A stretch of DNA of 53,117 nt from Neobacillus sp. OS1-2 (GCF_030915505.1 NZ_CP133265.1:4680001-4733117); one strand, 5' to 3'. Numbered from the stretch's first letter, positions 41,297 through 50,343 are shown. The notes: generated by a model not told the origin, from the letters alone. A program made the numbers and translations.

Positions 41297-41459
41297 CTCC
41301 TGCCTGCCACTTGTCTTTTATAAAATAATACCGATTCTCCGGAGCGTTGTAAATTTAATAGTTTTTTACAATAACATTCAATTATCTGTAAATTTTACCA
41401 TTGACATTTTAAATAAAATATTTATACTATATAAATATATTAACTTCATAGTAAAATCC

Positions 41460-41717
41460 TCATCAAACCGATGAGGTAGAGGTCGCGGTTTTTATCAGTA
41501 ATGCGGATGAGGTGCAGAGACACCCTTGACTCCGTTTGAAAGGAAAAGCTGCCGAAGTGTGTTTTTCATCTCTGGAAAATCATGCTGGGGCTGTCTCCAA
41601 AAAGGAACAGAACTGTCACGTATAGTCCTACCAGCTATTCGTGTTGAGCTATCTTTCGGAAGGTATGATGCGGGGTATTGATAATGCCATCGATTCTACT
41701 TCGATGGCATTTTTTAT
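41460..41717 (+). promoter_or_regulatory. lysine riboswitch (L box) with intrinsic terminator
   Basis: The RNA contains the conserved parts of the lysine aptamer in order: GATGAGGTAGAGGTCGCGG (P1/P2 start), AAAGGAAAAGCTGCCGAAG (P2-P3 core), CATGCTGGGGCTGTC (P4 region) and GAGCTATCTTTCGGAAGG (3' P1 side). A terminator follows: AATGCCATCGA / TCGATGGCATT plus T-run (41683-41716). Binding lysine should favour termination and shut off the permease gene, whose start is 47 bases beyond. The exact aptamer limits are approximate; 41297-41459 is plain AT-rich sequence. Confidence 0.92.
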
Positions 41718-41763
41718 TCCAAAACTCCTTCTCGAAAAAGTAAAAGAAAAAGGAGTCATGATT

Positions 41764-43245
41764 ATGCAAACAGCTAGATCCTTAGAAGAACAAGTCTATT
41801 CGGGTGAACAATCCCTGGAAAAAGAAACAACCGAACTGAAACGAAGCTTAAAATCACGGCACCTCACGATGATTTCCCTTGGTGGAACAATTGGTACTGG
41901 GCTTTTCCTTGCAAGCGGCGGGGCTATTCATTCTGCCGGACCTGGTGGGGCTATACTTTCCTACCTTATCATTGGGGTCATGGTATACTTTTTAATGCAA
42001 AGCTTAGCTGAAATGGGCGCCTATATGCCTGTTGCCGGAAGCTTTAGCACGTATGCCACTAAATTCGTTGATCCTGCACTGGGCTTTGCGCTTGGCTGGA
42101 ATTACTGGTACAACTGGGCCATTACCATTGCCGCCGAATTAGCTGCGGTCACCATGATTATGAAATTCTGGTTTCCAAATACGCCATCATTAATTTGGAG
42201 CAGCCTCTTTTTGGTGATGATGTTCCTATTAAATTATCTTTCTGTAAAAGGATTTGGGGAAGCTGAATATTGGTTCTCTCTTATTAAAGTAGTAACTGTT
42301 ATCATCTTTATTATTACTGGGACATTAATGATCTTTGGCATTATGGGAGATCACGCGGTAGGATTTAAGAATTTCACGATTGGCGACGCTCCGTTCCACG
42401 GCGGATTTATGGCCATGCTCGGAATCTTTATGGCAGCTGGATTCTCTTTTCAAGGAACAGAGCTTTTAGGGGTTGCTGCTGGTGAAACGGAAGATCCCGG
42501 AAAAGCTATTCCACTTGCTGTCAAAACAGTCTTTTGGCGGATCCTTTTATTTTACGTACTTGCCATCTTAGTCATTGGACTATTAATCCCTTTTACCAAT
42601 GGCAACTTAGCAAATGGTGATGTCTCTGTCAGTCCATTTACGCTTGTTTTTCAAAAAGCGGGCATTGCCTTTGCTGCTTCTGTTATGAATGCTGTTATTT
42701 TAACTGCGGTATTGTCTGCCGGGAATTCCGGGATGTATGCTTCAACACGTATGCTCTGGGATTTAGCACGTCAAGGGAAAGCGCCAAAATTTCTTGGTAA
42801 ATTAAATAAAAAAGGTGTACCTGTCAATGCGTTAATTGCGACAACATTGGTCGGAACATTAGCTTTTCTTGCTTCATTCTTCGGCGATGGAACCGTGTAT
42901 GTATGGCTCTTAAACGCTTCAGGTATGTCAGGCTTTATTGCCTGGCTCGGGATCGCCATTTGCCACTACCGTTTCCGCAGAGCGTTTGTAGCACAAGGGT
43001 TGGATATGAACTTATTACCGTTTAAATCTAAATTCTTCCCATTTGGACCGATCTTCGCCTTTCTAGTCTGTGGATTTGTTGTTTTAGGACAAAACTATTC
43101 AGCTTTCATGGGTGACAAAATTGATTGGAACGGGGTATTAGTATCTTACATCGGCCTGCCACTATTCCTTATTTTATGGCTTGGCTATAAATTCACGAAG
43201 AAAACCAAGCTAATCCCATTAAAGAAATGTGATTTAACAAATTAA
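41764..43245 (+). CDS. lysP: lysine-specific amino acid permease
   Basis: 493 residues, 12 helices, amino acid-polyamine-organocation superfamily. KRSLKSRHLTMISLGGTIGTG and AGPGGAILSYLIIGVMVYF are typical of LysP-type permeases, followed by YWYNWAITIAAELAA. Substrate is taken as lysine from this similarity and from the lysine riboswitch directly upstream. I choose ATG 41764, eight bases after AAAGGAG; the long frame to 41641 runs through the riboswitch terminator and is rejected. Ends at a terminator at 43265. Confidence 0.92.
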   Translation: MQTARSLEEQVYSGEQSLEKETTELKRSLKSRHLTMISLGGTIGTGLFLASGGAIHSAGPGGAILSYLIIGVMVYFLMQSLAEMGAYMPVAGSFSTYATKFVDPALGFALGWNYWYNWAITIAAELAAVTMIMKFWFPNTPSLIWSSLFLVMMFLLNYLSVKGFGEAEYWFSLIKVVTVIIFIITGTLMIFGIMGDHAVGFKNFTIGDAPFHGGFMAMLGIFMAAGFSFQGTELLGVAAGETEDPGKAIPLAVKTVFWRILLFYVLAILVIGLLIPFTNGNLANGDVSVSPFTLVFQKAGIAFAASVMNAVILTAVLSAGNSGMYASTRMLWDLARQGKAPKFLGKLNKKGVPVNALIATTLVGTLAFLASFFGDGTVYVWLLNASGMSGFIAWLGIAICHYRFRRAFVAQGLDMNLLPFKSKFFPFGPIFAFLVCGFVVLGQNYSAFMGDKIDWNGVLVSYIGLPLFLILWLGYKFTKKTKLIPLKKCDLTN

Positions 43246-43264
43246 TTCATTAAGAATGAGCACA

Positions 43265-43294
43265 AAAAAACAGACCCTAGCCGGTCTGTTTTTT
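43265..43294. terminator. bidirectional terminator after lysP
   Basis: AAAAAACAGACC / GGTCTGTTTTTT with a 6-base loop, between lysP and the convergent regulator gene. Confidence 0.88.
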
Positions 43295-43316
43295 GTATCG
43301 TGCAATATAGGACACA

Positions 43317-43535
43317 CTATTCTTCCTCAGATGCCCACACATATAAATCTTCAATCTGACAATTCAATTCTTTGGAAATAGTCATCGCCGTATTTAAGTT
43401 CATTACCTTCTTAGATATGTAGTCGTCGAGTTGACTCCTAGGAATATTTGTATTCTTTTCCAAACCATCCAAATCCATTCCGTTCTTAGATAATAAATCC
43501 TTGAGGTTACTTTTTCTTGCTTTATAATTAGTCAA
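43317..43535 (-). CDS. small XRE-type helix-turn-helix regulator
   Basis: 72 residues from TTG 43535, with GAGGTG upstream (the longer ATG start at 43622 adds 29 residues unlike the family). The Cro/C1 fold is visible as NLKDLLSKNGMDLDGLEKNT, IPRSQLDDYISKK and MTISKELNCQIEDLYVW. It may bind DNA as a dimer; the target is unknown. It is divergent from a 56-codon gene at 43697, so it could act on the shared promoter region. Confidence 0.72.
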   Translation of the reverse strand: MTNYKARKSNLKDLLSKNGMDLDGLEKNTNIPRSQLDDYISKKVMNLNTAMTISKELNCQIEDLYVWASEEE

Positions 43536-43696
43536 AATGACACCTCGCTTTTGTAAAGCATACCATAGTTTGCTTATAATGGAAAGGTAATGGCATTTTG
43601 TTTTTCCATTGGCGGCTCTCAAATCCCGATAAGTAACATTATGTGACTTTCATTTTGTGGTATACTTAAAAAGGAATAGTAAAGGGGTGTTGTAAT

Positions 43697-43867
43697 TTGA
43701 AAAACTCAAATAACCGCTACATGAATGGCCAAACTGTAAATATTAAAGAAACAGGTGAGGCTGTCACCATTTTGAAATGGCAATATGTAAAAAATATGAA
43801 AAGATATTCTTATATCGTAAAAGAGCACCCGGGTACATTTTATTTTGAAGAAGAGCTGCAGGACTAA
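43697..43867 (+). CDS. small hypothetical protein (56 aa)
   Basis: TTG start at 43697 with AAAGGGGTG upstream and a good extended -10 (TGGTATACT, about 43658-43666). The product is polar with a beta-like pattern (NRYMNGQTVNIKETGEAVTI, then RYSYIVKEHPGTFYFEEELQ) and no membrane segment. A terminator follows 19 bases after the stop codon, giving a complete small transcription unit. No family recognised. Confidence 0.6.
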   Translation: MKNSNNRYMNGQTVNIKETGEAVTILKWQYVKNMKRYSYIVKEHPGTFYFEEELQD

Positions 43868-43885
43868 TAAATAAAAAATGATATC

Positions 43886-43923
43886 AAAAAAGAAGACTCA
43901 TTCAATGAATGGGTCTTCTTTTT
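43886..43923. terminator. bidirectional terminator before asnS 3' end
   Basis: GAAGACTCATTC / GAATGGGTCTTC (one mismatch that is G-T) with AAT loop between A and T runs. Serves the 56-codon gene and, leftward, asnS. Confidence 0.85.
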
Positions 43924-43932
43924 CTTTACCAA

Positions 43933-45324
43933 CTAAAATTCTGCATTACCTGGTGTTCTTGGGAATGGGATGACGTCCCTAATGTTCGACATACCGGTTA
44001 AGTACATTATTAAGCGTTCAAAACCAATTCCATAACCTGAATGTTTTGTACCGCCGTATTTTCTTAACTCCAAATACCACCAATAGTCTTCCTCATTCAT
44101 ACCAAGTTCATTGATTTTTCCAGCAAGAATATCTTCCCGTTCCTCACGTTGGCTGCCACCGATTAATTCACCGATACCAGGTACAAGTAAATCCATTGCT
44201 GCTACTGTTTTTTGATCTTCATTTAATCTCATATAGAAGGCTTTAATTTCTTTTGGATAATCCGTAACAAATACTGGACGTTTGAAGATCTTTTCGCATA
44301 AATAACGTTCATGCTCAGTTTGGAGATCTACTCCCCATTCCACAGGATAGGTAAACGTTTCACCCGACTCTTGTAACATCTTAATAGCTTCCGTATACGT
44401 CACACGGCCAAAGTTTGCAGTATGGGCATTATTCAAACGGTCTAACAAACCCTTTTCAATAAAGCTGTTAAAGAAATTCATCTCCTCAGGAGCTTGTTCC
44501 GTAACATAGCCAATTACGTATTTCACCATTTCTTCAGCTAAATCCATAATATCAGGCAGTTCAGCAAAGGCAAGCTCTGGCTCTATCATCCAAAACTCGG
44601 CTGCATGCCGGGCTGTATTTGAATTCTCCGCTCTAAATGTTGGTCCAAATGTATACACATTACGGAACGCTAACGCAAAAGACTCTGCAGAGAGTTGCCC
44701 ACTAACGGTTAAATTGGTTTCTTTATTAAAGAAATCCTTTGTTGAATCCGTTTTACCTTCATCATTTTTAGGGAGATTGTCCATATCAAGGGTAGTAATC
44801 CGGAACATTTCCCCTGCACCCTCTGTATCGCTTCCTGTAATGATAGGGGAATGCACATAGACATACCCTTTTTCTTGGAAAAATTTATGAATAGCAAACG
44901 AAGCAAGTGATCTCACACGGAATACAGCTGAAAACGTATTGGTTCTTGGGCGCAGATGCGCTATTGTTCTTAAATATTCAAAGGAATGCTTCTTTTTTTG
45001 TAATGGATAGTCCGCATTGGAGGATCCTTCTATCACAATCTCTGTCGCTTTAATTTCAAACGGTTGCTTCGCTTGTGGAGTATGAATAAAATCCCCCTCC
45101 ACTTTTATTGATGAGCTAATTGGAAGCTTGGCAATATCTTTGAAGTTCGCCAATTGTTCATCGAAAACAATTTGCACTCCTTTAAAAAAACTGCCGTCAT
45201 TTAATTCAATGAATCCAAAGGTTTTAGAATCGCGAATCGTCCGAATCCATCCGGACAACTGTACCTTTTGATCAATATAACTATCTGTATTTCTGTACAA
45301 ATCCTTGATTAAGGCCTGTTTCAT
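43933..45324 (-). CDS. asnS: asparaginyl-tRNA synthetase
   Basis: 463 residues, the usual length of bacterial AsnRS. The N-terminal OB fold includes [20 protein letters not shown]. Class II motif 2 is in [25 protein letters not shown] and motif 3 is [15 protein letters not shown]. It charges tRNA-Asn in protein synthesis. ATG 45324 follows AGGAGG. Here it stands alone, unlike the ypmAB-aspB-asnS-dnaD group of B. subtilis. Its leader contains a hairpin followed by T's, described separately. Confidence 0.96.
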   Translation of the reverse strand: MKQALIKDLYRNTDSYIDQKVQLSGWIRTIRDSKTFGFIELNDGSFFKGVQIVFDEQLANFKDIAKLPISSSIKVEGDFIHTPQAKQPFEIKATEIVIEGSSNADYPLQKKKHSFEYLRTIAHLRPRTNTFSAVFRVRSLASFAIHKFFQEKGYVYVHSPIITGSDTEGAGEMFRITTLDMDNLPKNDEGKTDSTKDFFNKETNLTVSGQLSAESFALAFRNVYTFGPTFRAENSNTARHAAEFWMIEPELAFAELPDIMDLAEEMVKYVIGYVTEQAPEEMNFFNSFIEKGLLDRLNNAHTANFGRVTYTEAIKMLQESGETFTYPVEWGVDLQTEHERYLCEKIFKRPVFVTDYPKEIKAFYMRLNEDQKTVAAMDLLVPGIGELIGGSQREEREDILAGKINELGMNEEDYWWYLELRKYGGTKHSGYGIGFERLIMYLTGMSNIRDVIPFPRTPGNAEF

Positions 45325-45409
45325 GAGTATTCCTCCTAAATCATATGTATAAGCTTTAGTTAATAGTCAGTAGGATTAAATCGATTCCGCTTGTCATATG
45401 TAGACAACT

Positions 45410-45441
45410 AAAAAAAACTCCCCTCCCAATTGGGACGAAAG
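45410..45441 (-). terminator. terminator-like hairpin in the asnS leader
   Basis: On the minus strand CTTTCGTCCC / GGGAGGGGAG (nine of ten pairs, three G-U, one G-G) with an AATT loop is followed by eight T's. It lies 86 bases before the asnS start and about 50 bases after the likely transcription start. GTTAATAGT just upstream (45452-45444) complements ACTATTAAC downstream (45367-45359). No T-box motif is present. An attenuator is inferred. Confidence 0.6.
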
Positions 45442-45497
45442 ATACTATTAACAGACTATCATCGTTTTCTTATAATCCCTTCAATATTATATAAAAC

Positions 45498-45525
45498 ATT
45501 ATACCAAATAAGCAATATACAACAA
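45498..45525 (-). promoter_or_regulatory. asnS promoter
   Basis: On the minus strand TTGTTG (45525-45520), 16 bases, then TATAAT (45503-45498) with a TG extension. Transcription would begin near 45491, giving a leader of about 167 bases. Confidence 0.6.
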
Positions 45526-45665
45526 AATTTCTATTTCAATAGGAGAACCTAAAGCTTATCTCACTTTTCTGAATACTTTTGATAACTTCCAGAAATTTAG
45601 CAGGATTTTTCTGATAGTCGTCGAATGTAATAACAAATAATCGATTCTTGATTGGGGGTTACTTT

Positions 45666-45896
45666 GTGGACAAGGTTACATGTATTGCCTATCTGTTATA
45701 CAAGTCATCTAAGAATCAAGACATCAAGGAAAAAGCGATCGAATTATTGAATGGCGATGTATCACTTCGCGATTTAAAGAGAAATGTCTCGTTTCAAGCC
45801 CAGCTAGTCATTACAGAATCATTACTAAAAAAGAACAAAATAGATAAACATCAAGTACAATTATTCGCAGAGGAATTCATGGTGGTTGAAGTATAA
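45666..45896 (+). CDS. small hypothetical protein (76 aa)
   Basis: Starts at GTG 45666 with GGGGG seven bases upstream; the longer ATG start has no ribosome site. Helical and charged (KVTCIAYLLYKSSKNQDIKE, DLKRNVSFQAQLVITESLL, QVQLFAEEFMVVEV), no membrane segment or signal. It precedes a 44-codon stress-type gene by 19 bases, so the two form one transcript. No family recognised. Confidence 0.65.
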   Translation: MDKVTCIAYLLYKSSKNQDIKEKAIELLNGDVSLRDLKRNVSFQAQLVITESLLKKNKIDKHQVQLFAEEFMVVEV

Positions 45897-45915
45897 AGTA
45901 AAGAAAGGTGATTAT

Positions 45916-46050
45916 ATGGTACAGGTGGAAGTTACAATAACCTTCGAAGGAAAATACTATTTAACAAATGTCATTACCCATCGAGAAACTTCTGAAGAAG
46001 AAATATTACGCCTTGCCTTTGAACAGGTCAAAAAGCAATGGGAAAAATAG
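45916..46050 (+). CDS. small BA3454-type stress response protein (44 aa)
   Basis: ATG 45916 after AAAGG. The product (VQVEVTITFEGKYYLTNVIT, then ETSEEEILRLAFEQVKKQW) resembles the short BA3454-family proteins of Bacillus, which have this beta-hairpin, then helix, pattern and a KKQW end. The name records induction under stress; no activity is known. It ends 67 bases before a terminator shared with helD. Confidence 0.6.
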   Translation: MVQVEVTITFEGKYYLTNVITHRETSEEEILRLAFEQVKKQWEK

Positions 46051-46116
46051 AAAAACGCAAGATGTCTAGTGCTGGACAATTCTCAAAGTCCAACTATATG
46101 CTTTATTTTTTAACCT

Positions 46117-46157
46117 AAAAAGGCTGTAGAATTCATAAAGATTTCTACAGCCTTTTT
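46117..46157. terminator. bidirectional terminator
   Basis: AGGCTGTAGAA / TTCTACAGCCT with a loop of about 11 bases between A and T runs. Serves the small-gene pair and helD. Confidence 0.87.
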
Positions 46158-46166
46158 ATTATGGTT

Positions 46167-48494
46167 TTAGGTTAACTCATAAGCCTCCCGTGACACGGAA
46201 TCCATGAGCGGACTAATCCCTTCTGTTGCAAACATATGGAGTTCATGCATCGCACGCGTACAAACCGTATAGAATAATTTTCGCTCATTTTCACGCTTAT
46301 ACTGCGAACAATCATACAATATGACTGCATCAAATTCAATCCCTTTTGCCAGATAGGAAGGTATCACGAGATTGCCCTTTTCATAGGAAACAGTCCCCTT
46401 TTCGATTAAATGAACAGGCACTTCATTTTTTAGTGCTTCAAAAACTGCCTTACTCTCTCCGGCAGTTCTACAAATAACCGCAATCGTGCGATGTCCTTCA
46501 TCCTTCAATGCCTTCATTTTTGCGAGGATCGCATTATTCAACTTAGTTGATTCTACCTTCTCTATTACCGGCTTCCTTCCCTTCCGATTAAAGGGTTCTA
46601 TTTTTTCGCCGCCGTCAATCAATCCACTTGTAAATTCGACAATTTCCCTTGTGGAACGGTAGGTCTTTGTTAACACGAACGATTCGACCTCTTCTTCACT
46701 AACATTTAATTCAGTAAGGACTGTCTCGGAACCCGTTGCACCCGAAAAAATCGCTTGATTAAAGTCCCCAAGCAAGGTCATTTTGCTATACGGAAAAAGC
46801 CTTTGGATAAAAGCAAATTGGAAGGGTGAGTAATCTTGCGCCTCATCAATGAAAATATGGCGAATCGCCGTGTTCGATTTCCGACCCTCAATTAAATCCT
46901 GTAAGTATACAAACGGTGTCGCATCTTCATACGGAATGACTCCATTGTGGAAATAATCCACTGTTAACGAGCAAATCTTTGGCCAAATTAGCGGAAGATT
47001 TTTATCTATTATGTTATCTTGCTCAAATAATTGCAGATACACTTGAGTCATATCAATAAATCTCAAATTCTTTACTCTTACAAATAGTGGCTTAAATTTT
47101 TCTTTCACAACCATTTCCGCAAGAAACTTTTGTTCCTGCTCGAAATCATCAAATGAATTTTCCGAAAATCGATTTTTCTCTTGGAGCCTTTTAAAGGCCT
47201 CCATATAATCTTCTTTTTCAAGAAATTGGATTTCTTCCTCCACCCAGCTCCGTGTACGTTCCCGTTTCACAGCTCGCCTTAATTCTTTTAGCAACCAATC
47301 CCTGACGAGTTGGATCCTGTTAGGGATGGAATAGTTTTTTTCGAGGGAATAAAAATAATCATGAATTTCCTTTTTCGAAATGATGGCATCTCCCCGGAAG
47401 GATAAATCCCGAAATAATAAACCTTTAATGGATAAGTTTGATGCATAGCGATCAATCACTTTTTTAAAGTTTAGACTTGACTTAAAACGGATTCCAGCCA
47501 CCCTTATTTGATCGTCAACTTTATTTTTCCCACTTAGCAAATACTCCATTTGTGTAAAGGGATCCTCGACATCAAATGCTTTTCCCAACCTGTGATTTAG
47601 GTATTCCTGAAAAGTAGATTGCTGCATATTTTCCTCGCCAAGTTCAGGTAAAACCGTTGCAACATAACTATTAAATAAAGGATTCGGCGAGAACAGCATA
47701 ATGTTTTCTGCATTCAGTGTTCCACGGTACCGATAGAGCAGGTAAGCGACACGCTGAAGTGCCGCAGAGGTTTTACCGCTTCCTGCAGCCCCTTGGACAA
47801 AAAGAAATTTGCTGTGCTCATTTCGAATGATCTCGTTTTGCTCCCGCTGAATCGTAGCAACAATACTTTTCATTTGGGTGCTGGCATTGTTACCTAGTAC
47901 TTCCTGAAGCATTTCGTCCCCTATGGTTACCCCGGTATCAAACATTCCCTTAATTTCTGAATTCCTAATAATAAATTGACGCTTTAATGTCATTTCCCCT
48001 TCGATTACTCCTTCCTCAGGGGTACGATATTGCGCCGGGCCTGGGGAATAATCATAGTAAAGACTGGATATTGGTGCCCGCCAGTCATAGATTAAGAAAT
48101 TTTCATCCTGTTCATCCATAAAGGAGGCGATTCCTAAATAAACCTGTTCGGGGGATTTTTCGCCTTTTTCATGAAAATCAATTCGCCCGAAATAGGGGGA
48201 ATATTTTAACCTGTCGAGAGTTTTAAGATGCTGACCCAATTGATTATGAGTTCGTTCCCGTTCAGAGAGTAGTTCAGCTTGCTGCTTTATACTCGCAGCT
48301 GTTTCAATCATATCGTCTGGTTCATCTGTATTTACGGTTACGTCTTCCCAAAAGGTTTTTCGTAGTTCAAGCACATCTGAGCGAACCTTACCGGTATTTT
48401 GCTTAAGAGATTTTATCTTTCGATCAATTTCCTTGCCAACTGAACAGACTCTTTCTTGTTCCGCATGCCAGTCTTTATTCTGTAAATCGCTCAT
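46167..48494 (-). CDS. helD: RNA polymerase recycling motor ATPase HelD (UvrD-like helicase)
   Basis: 775 residues, the length of B. subtilis HelD. The N-terminal coiled coil (about 10-100) enters the RNA polymerase secondary channel. DWRAPISSLYYDY marks the HelD family. Walker A is VQGAAGSGKTSAALQRVAYL (near 234), Walker B IFIDEAQDYSPFQFAFIQ, then LLGDFNQAIFSG, TKTYRSTREI and the C-terminal FYTVCTRAMHELHMFA motif. It frees stalled RNA polymerase from DNA using ATP. ATG 48494 follows GGAGAG. Confidence 0.95.
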   Translation of the reverse strand: MSDLQNKDWHAEQERVCSVGKEIDRKIKSLKQNTGKVRSDVLELRKTFWEDVTVNTDEPDDMIETAASIKQQAELLSERERTHNQLGQHLKTLDRLKYSPYFGRIDFHEKGEKSPEQVYLGIASFMDEQDENFLIYDWRAPISSLYYDYSPGPAQYRTPEEGVIEGEMTLKRQFIIRNSEIKGMFDTGVTIGDEMLQEVLGNNASTQMKSIVATIQREQNEIIRNEHSKFLFVQGAAGSGKTSAALQRVAYLLYRYRGTLNAENIMLFSPNPLFNSYVATVLPELGEENMQQSTFQEYLNHRLGKAFDVEDPFTQMEYLLSGKNKVDDQIRVAGIRFKSSLNFKKVIDRYASNLSIKGLLFRDLSFRGDAIISKKEIHDYFYSLEKNYSIPNRIQLVRDWLLKELRRAVKRERTRSWVEEEIQFLEKEDYMEAFKRLQEKNRFSENSFDDFEQEQKFLAEMVVKEKFKPLFVRVKNLRFIDMTQVYLQLFEQDNIIDKNLPLIWPKICSLTVDYFHNGVIPYEDATPFVYLQDLIEGRKSNTAIRHIFIDEAQDYSPFQFAFIQRLFPYSKMTLLGDFNQAIFSGATGSETVLTELNVSEEEVESFVLTKTYRSTREIVEFTSGLIDGGEKIEPFNRKGRKPVIEKVESTKLNNAILAKMKALKDEGHRTIAVICRTAGESKAVFEALKNEVPVHLIEKGTVSYEKGNLVIPSYLAKGIEFDAVILYDCSQYKRENERKLFYTVCTRAMHELHMFATEGISPLMDSVSREAYELT

Positions 48495-48666
48495 GCAACC
48501 ACTCTCCAGATTAAATTTAACTCCACCTTCTTGACAATTAAACGCATTTATGATAATGTTATAATAGATATTTTTAATATTTTTTCTAAAATCTTTTTAT
48601 GCCAAAAGTTATATTATCACATTTTTTTTCTATTTTCAATAAGCTATTTCTATAAACAAAAAGCAA

Positions 48667-48689
48667 ACGCCACCAGTGGCGTTTTTTTT
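48667..48689. terminator. compact terminator hairpin
   Basis: ACGCCAC-CA-GTGGCGT followed by a run of T's (preceded by a few A's). It lies in the spacer between helD and a leftward membrane protein gene and most likely ends the latter's opposite-strand reads or a short rightward transcript; the spacer 48495-48753 holds no credible gene. Confidence 0.65.
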
Positions 48690-48702
48690 ATTGACTGTTC
48701 TA

Positions 48703-48742
48703 GCTCCAGCCCATACGCTGCTTAGCAGGGCGCCTGCGCTTT
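48703..48742 (+). repeat. dispersed intergenic repeat copy
   Basis: TCTAGCTCCAGCCC ... GGCGCCTGCGCTTTTC resembles a short repeat seen in many Bacillus-group genomes (TCTAGCTCCAGCGCC ... GCGCTTGCGCTTTTC). Degenerate relatives lie at 30388-30403 and perhaps 46056-46078 in this window. Function unknown. Confidence 0.5.
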
Positions 48743-48753
48743 TCTTTATTGTA

Positions 48754-49593
48754 TCAGCCTCCATCTCTTTCCCCATATACCCACTCCCTGTATTGCCCAT
48801 ACACATAGACCATGACAATCCTTATTAATAAATATTCAAAAAAGCGCAGTTTATTTTTTAAAAGCTTAATCCTCTGAAAAAAATAATTTAATCCTGTTCC
48901 CAATATTATTATTTTAAGCTTCGTAGAAACATTATTATGGTTCTTCAATGAGATCGCAGTAAAGGCAGATATGGTAATGGAATATAGCGGAGATAAAATA
49001 AAATGTTCCCTCCATGAATGGTATCTGCCTATTCCAAATCGGAATTTTCGTATGATCGCCAACATAAAAAATAAATTTGTCTCTGTTACCATAATCAATA
49101 AAAAAAAGGATGCAAACTGAACCAGTTGATTTTTCTTACGAAGGCAGCTGTACCAGAAATCACACCATTTGAAATAAAAAGGAAGGAGAATAAAGGTATA
49201 AATGGTTTTCCACCAATTGTGTTTGTAAACCCCCAGCCGCAAAAAAAGCATCTCTATTAACGAAAAATAAATACTGCTGAATATTTTAGCCACCCAGCCT
49301 GACTTGGAAAGGGTTAAGAACACTGCGGTAAAGGGAATAAAAATCGCTTGCGATAATACCGCCCCAAATACATTGTCCAAAATGGGCTTTTTTAATACCT
49401 TCGGCTTGTAGATATAGGCATTAAAAAGGTTTAAAACAAAGTACTCAAAAAGGTAGGCAAATCCCATCGTGGAAACAAGCAAAATAAACGTTTCCTTTCT
49501 ATTTTTATTTCGGTAAAAGGTTAAGCCCATTAAAAAGATATGGATCAAAAATAAAATAAAAAAGGGAATTCTATTGCGCTTAGGAATCTTCAT
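48754..49593 (-). CDS. integral membrane protein, hypothetical
   Basis: 279 residues with about seven or eight hydrophobic segments (IPFFILFLIHIFLMGLTFY, TFILLVSTMGFAYLFEYFVL, FGAVLSQAIFIPFTAVFLTL and others) and basic loops. The C terminus is charged (YGQYREWVYGERDGG). No transporter or enzyme motif is visible. ATG 49593 follows a run of G's. Monocistronic as far as can be seen. I do not recognise the family. Confidence 0.72.
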   Translation of the reverse strand: MKIPKRNRIPFFILFLIHIFLMGLTFYRNKNRKETFILLVSTMGFAYLFEYFVLNLFNAYIYKPKVLKKPILDNVFGAVLSQAIFIPFTAVFLTLSKSGWVAKIFSSIYFSLIEMLFLRLGVYKHNWWKTIYTFILLPFYFKWCDFWYSCLRKKNQLVQFASFFLLIMVTETNLFFMLAIIRKFRFGIGRYHSWREHFILSPLYSITISAFTAISLKNHNNVSTKLKIIILGTGLNYFFQRIKLLKNKLRFFEYLLIRIVMVYVYGQYREWVYGERDGG

Positions 49594-49667
49594 TTAACCC
49601 CCCCTTTCCACAGGATGCTTTATAGGTAGTATTTGAAAAAAACACAAAAAAAATTAATAAAAAAGAA

Positions 49668-49697
49668 TTGACAATATAGTGGCAAACAACATATAAT
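49668..49697 (+). promoter_or_regulatory. promoter of the YceI gene
   Basis: TTGACA (49668-49673), 18 bases, then TATAAT (49692-49697), both perfect matches to the vegetative consensus. The gene starts 66 bases downstream. Confidence 0.75.
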
Positions 49698-49762
49698 TTA
49701 CCTTGAAATAAGTTATTATTAATTCGAGATAAATAATTTCAAAACAACTGGAGGAAAATAAA

Positions 49763-50296
49763 ATGACAAAAACAAAATGGGCACTTGATCCAGCACACAG
49801 CAGTGTAGATTTTTCAGTTCGTCACATGATGATTGCAAACGTGAAAGGTACATTTAACACCTTTAATGCAACAATTGAAGCAGATCCTGCTGATTTAACA
49901 ACTGCAAACATTGAATTTTCAGTTGAAACTGCAAGTGTAGATACTCGCAGCAAAGACCGTGATGGTCATCTAGTATCTGCAGATTTCTTTGATGTTGAAA
50001 ATCACCCGAATATGACATTCAAAGCTACAAACATCGAAAAAACAGATGAGGGCGAGTACAATGTGACAGGTGATTTAACCCTACGCGGAGTTACAAAACA
50101 AGAAACTTTCGCGGTTATTTTTGAGGGTCAAGGAAAAGACCCATGGGGCAATGAAAAGGCAGGTTTTAGTGCACAAGGAACTATAAACCGTTCAGACTAT
50201 GGATTAGTTTGGAATGCTGCACTTGAAACTGGCGGCGTTCTTGTTGGCGACAAAGTAAAAATCAATTTACAGATCCAAGCAGCTAAAGCTGAGTAA
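49763..50296 (+). CDS. yceI: YceI family lipocalin-like protein
   Basis: 177 residues, full YceI length: WALDPAHSSVDFSVRHMMI, TASVDTRSKDRDGHLVSADF, HPNMTFKATNIEKTDEGEYN, TLRGVTKQETFAV and NRSDYGLVWNAALETGGVLV. YceI proteins form a beta barrel that binds isoprenoid chains such as polyprenyl quinone precursors. No signal peptide is present, so it is cytoplasmic here, unlike the periplasmic E. coli protein. GGAGG eight bases before the ATG, a strong promoter upstream and a terminator downstream: a single-gene unit. Confidence 0.94.
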   Translation: MTKTKWALDPAHSSVDFSVRHMMIANVKGTFNTFNATIEADPADLTTANIEFSVETASVDTRSKDRDGHLVSADFFDVENHPNMTFKATNIEKTDEGEYNVTGDLTLRGVTKQETFAVIFEGQGKDPWGNEKAGFSAQGTINRSDYGLVWNAALETGGVLVGDKVKINLQIQAAKAE

Positions 50297-50311
50297 TTTT
50301 TTATCAAGAAT

Positions 50312-50343
50312 GAGGCTTCTCCAAACGGAAAAGCCTCTTTTTT
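50312..50343. terminator. terminator after the YceI gene
   Basis: GAGGCTT-C-TCC / GGA-A-AAGCCTC with an AAAC loop and a run of six T's. It also lies five bases from the convergent transpeptidase stop codon. Confidence 0.85.

Noticed and set aside
45325..45530. T-box riboswitch before asnS
   Set aside because: The invariant T-box core (AGGGTGG type) and a specifier stem are absent; only a hairpin terminator is seen.
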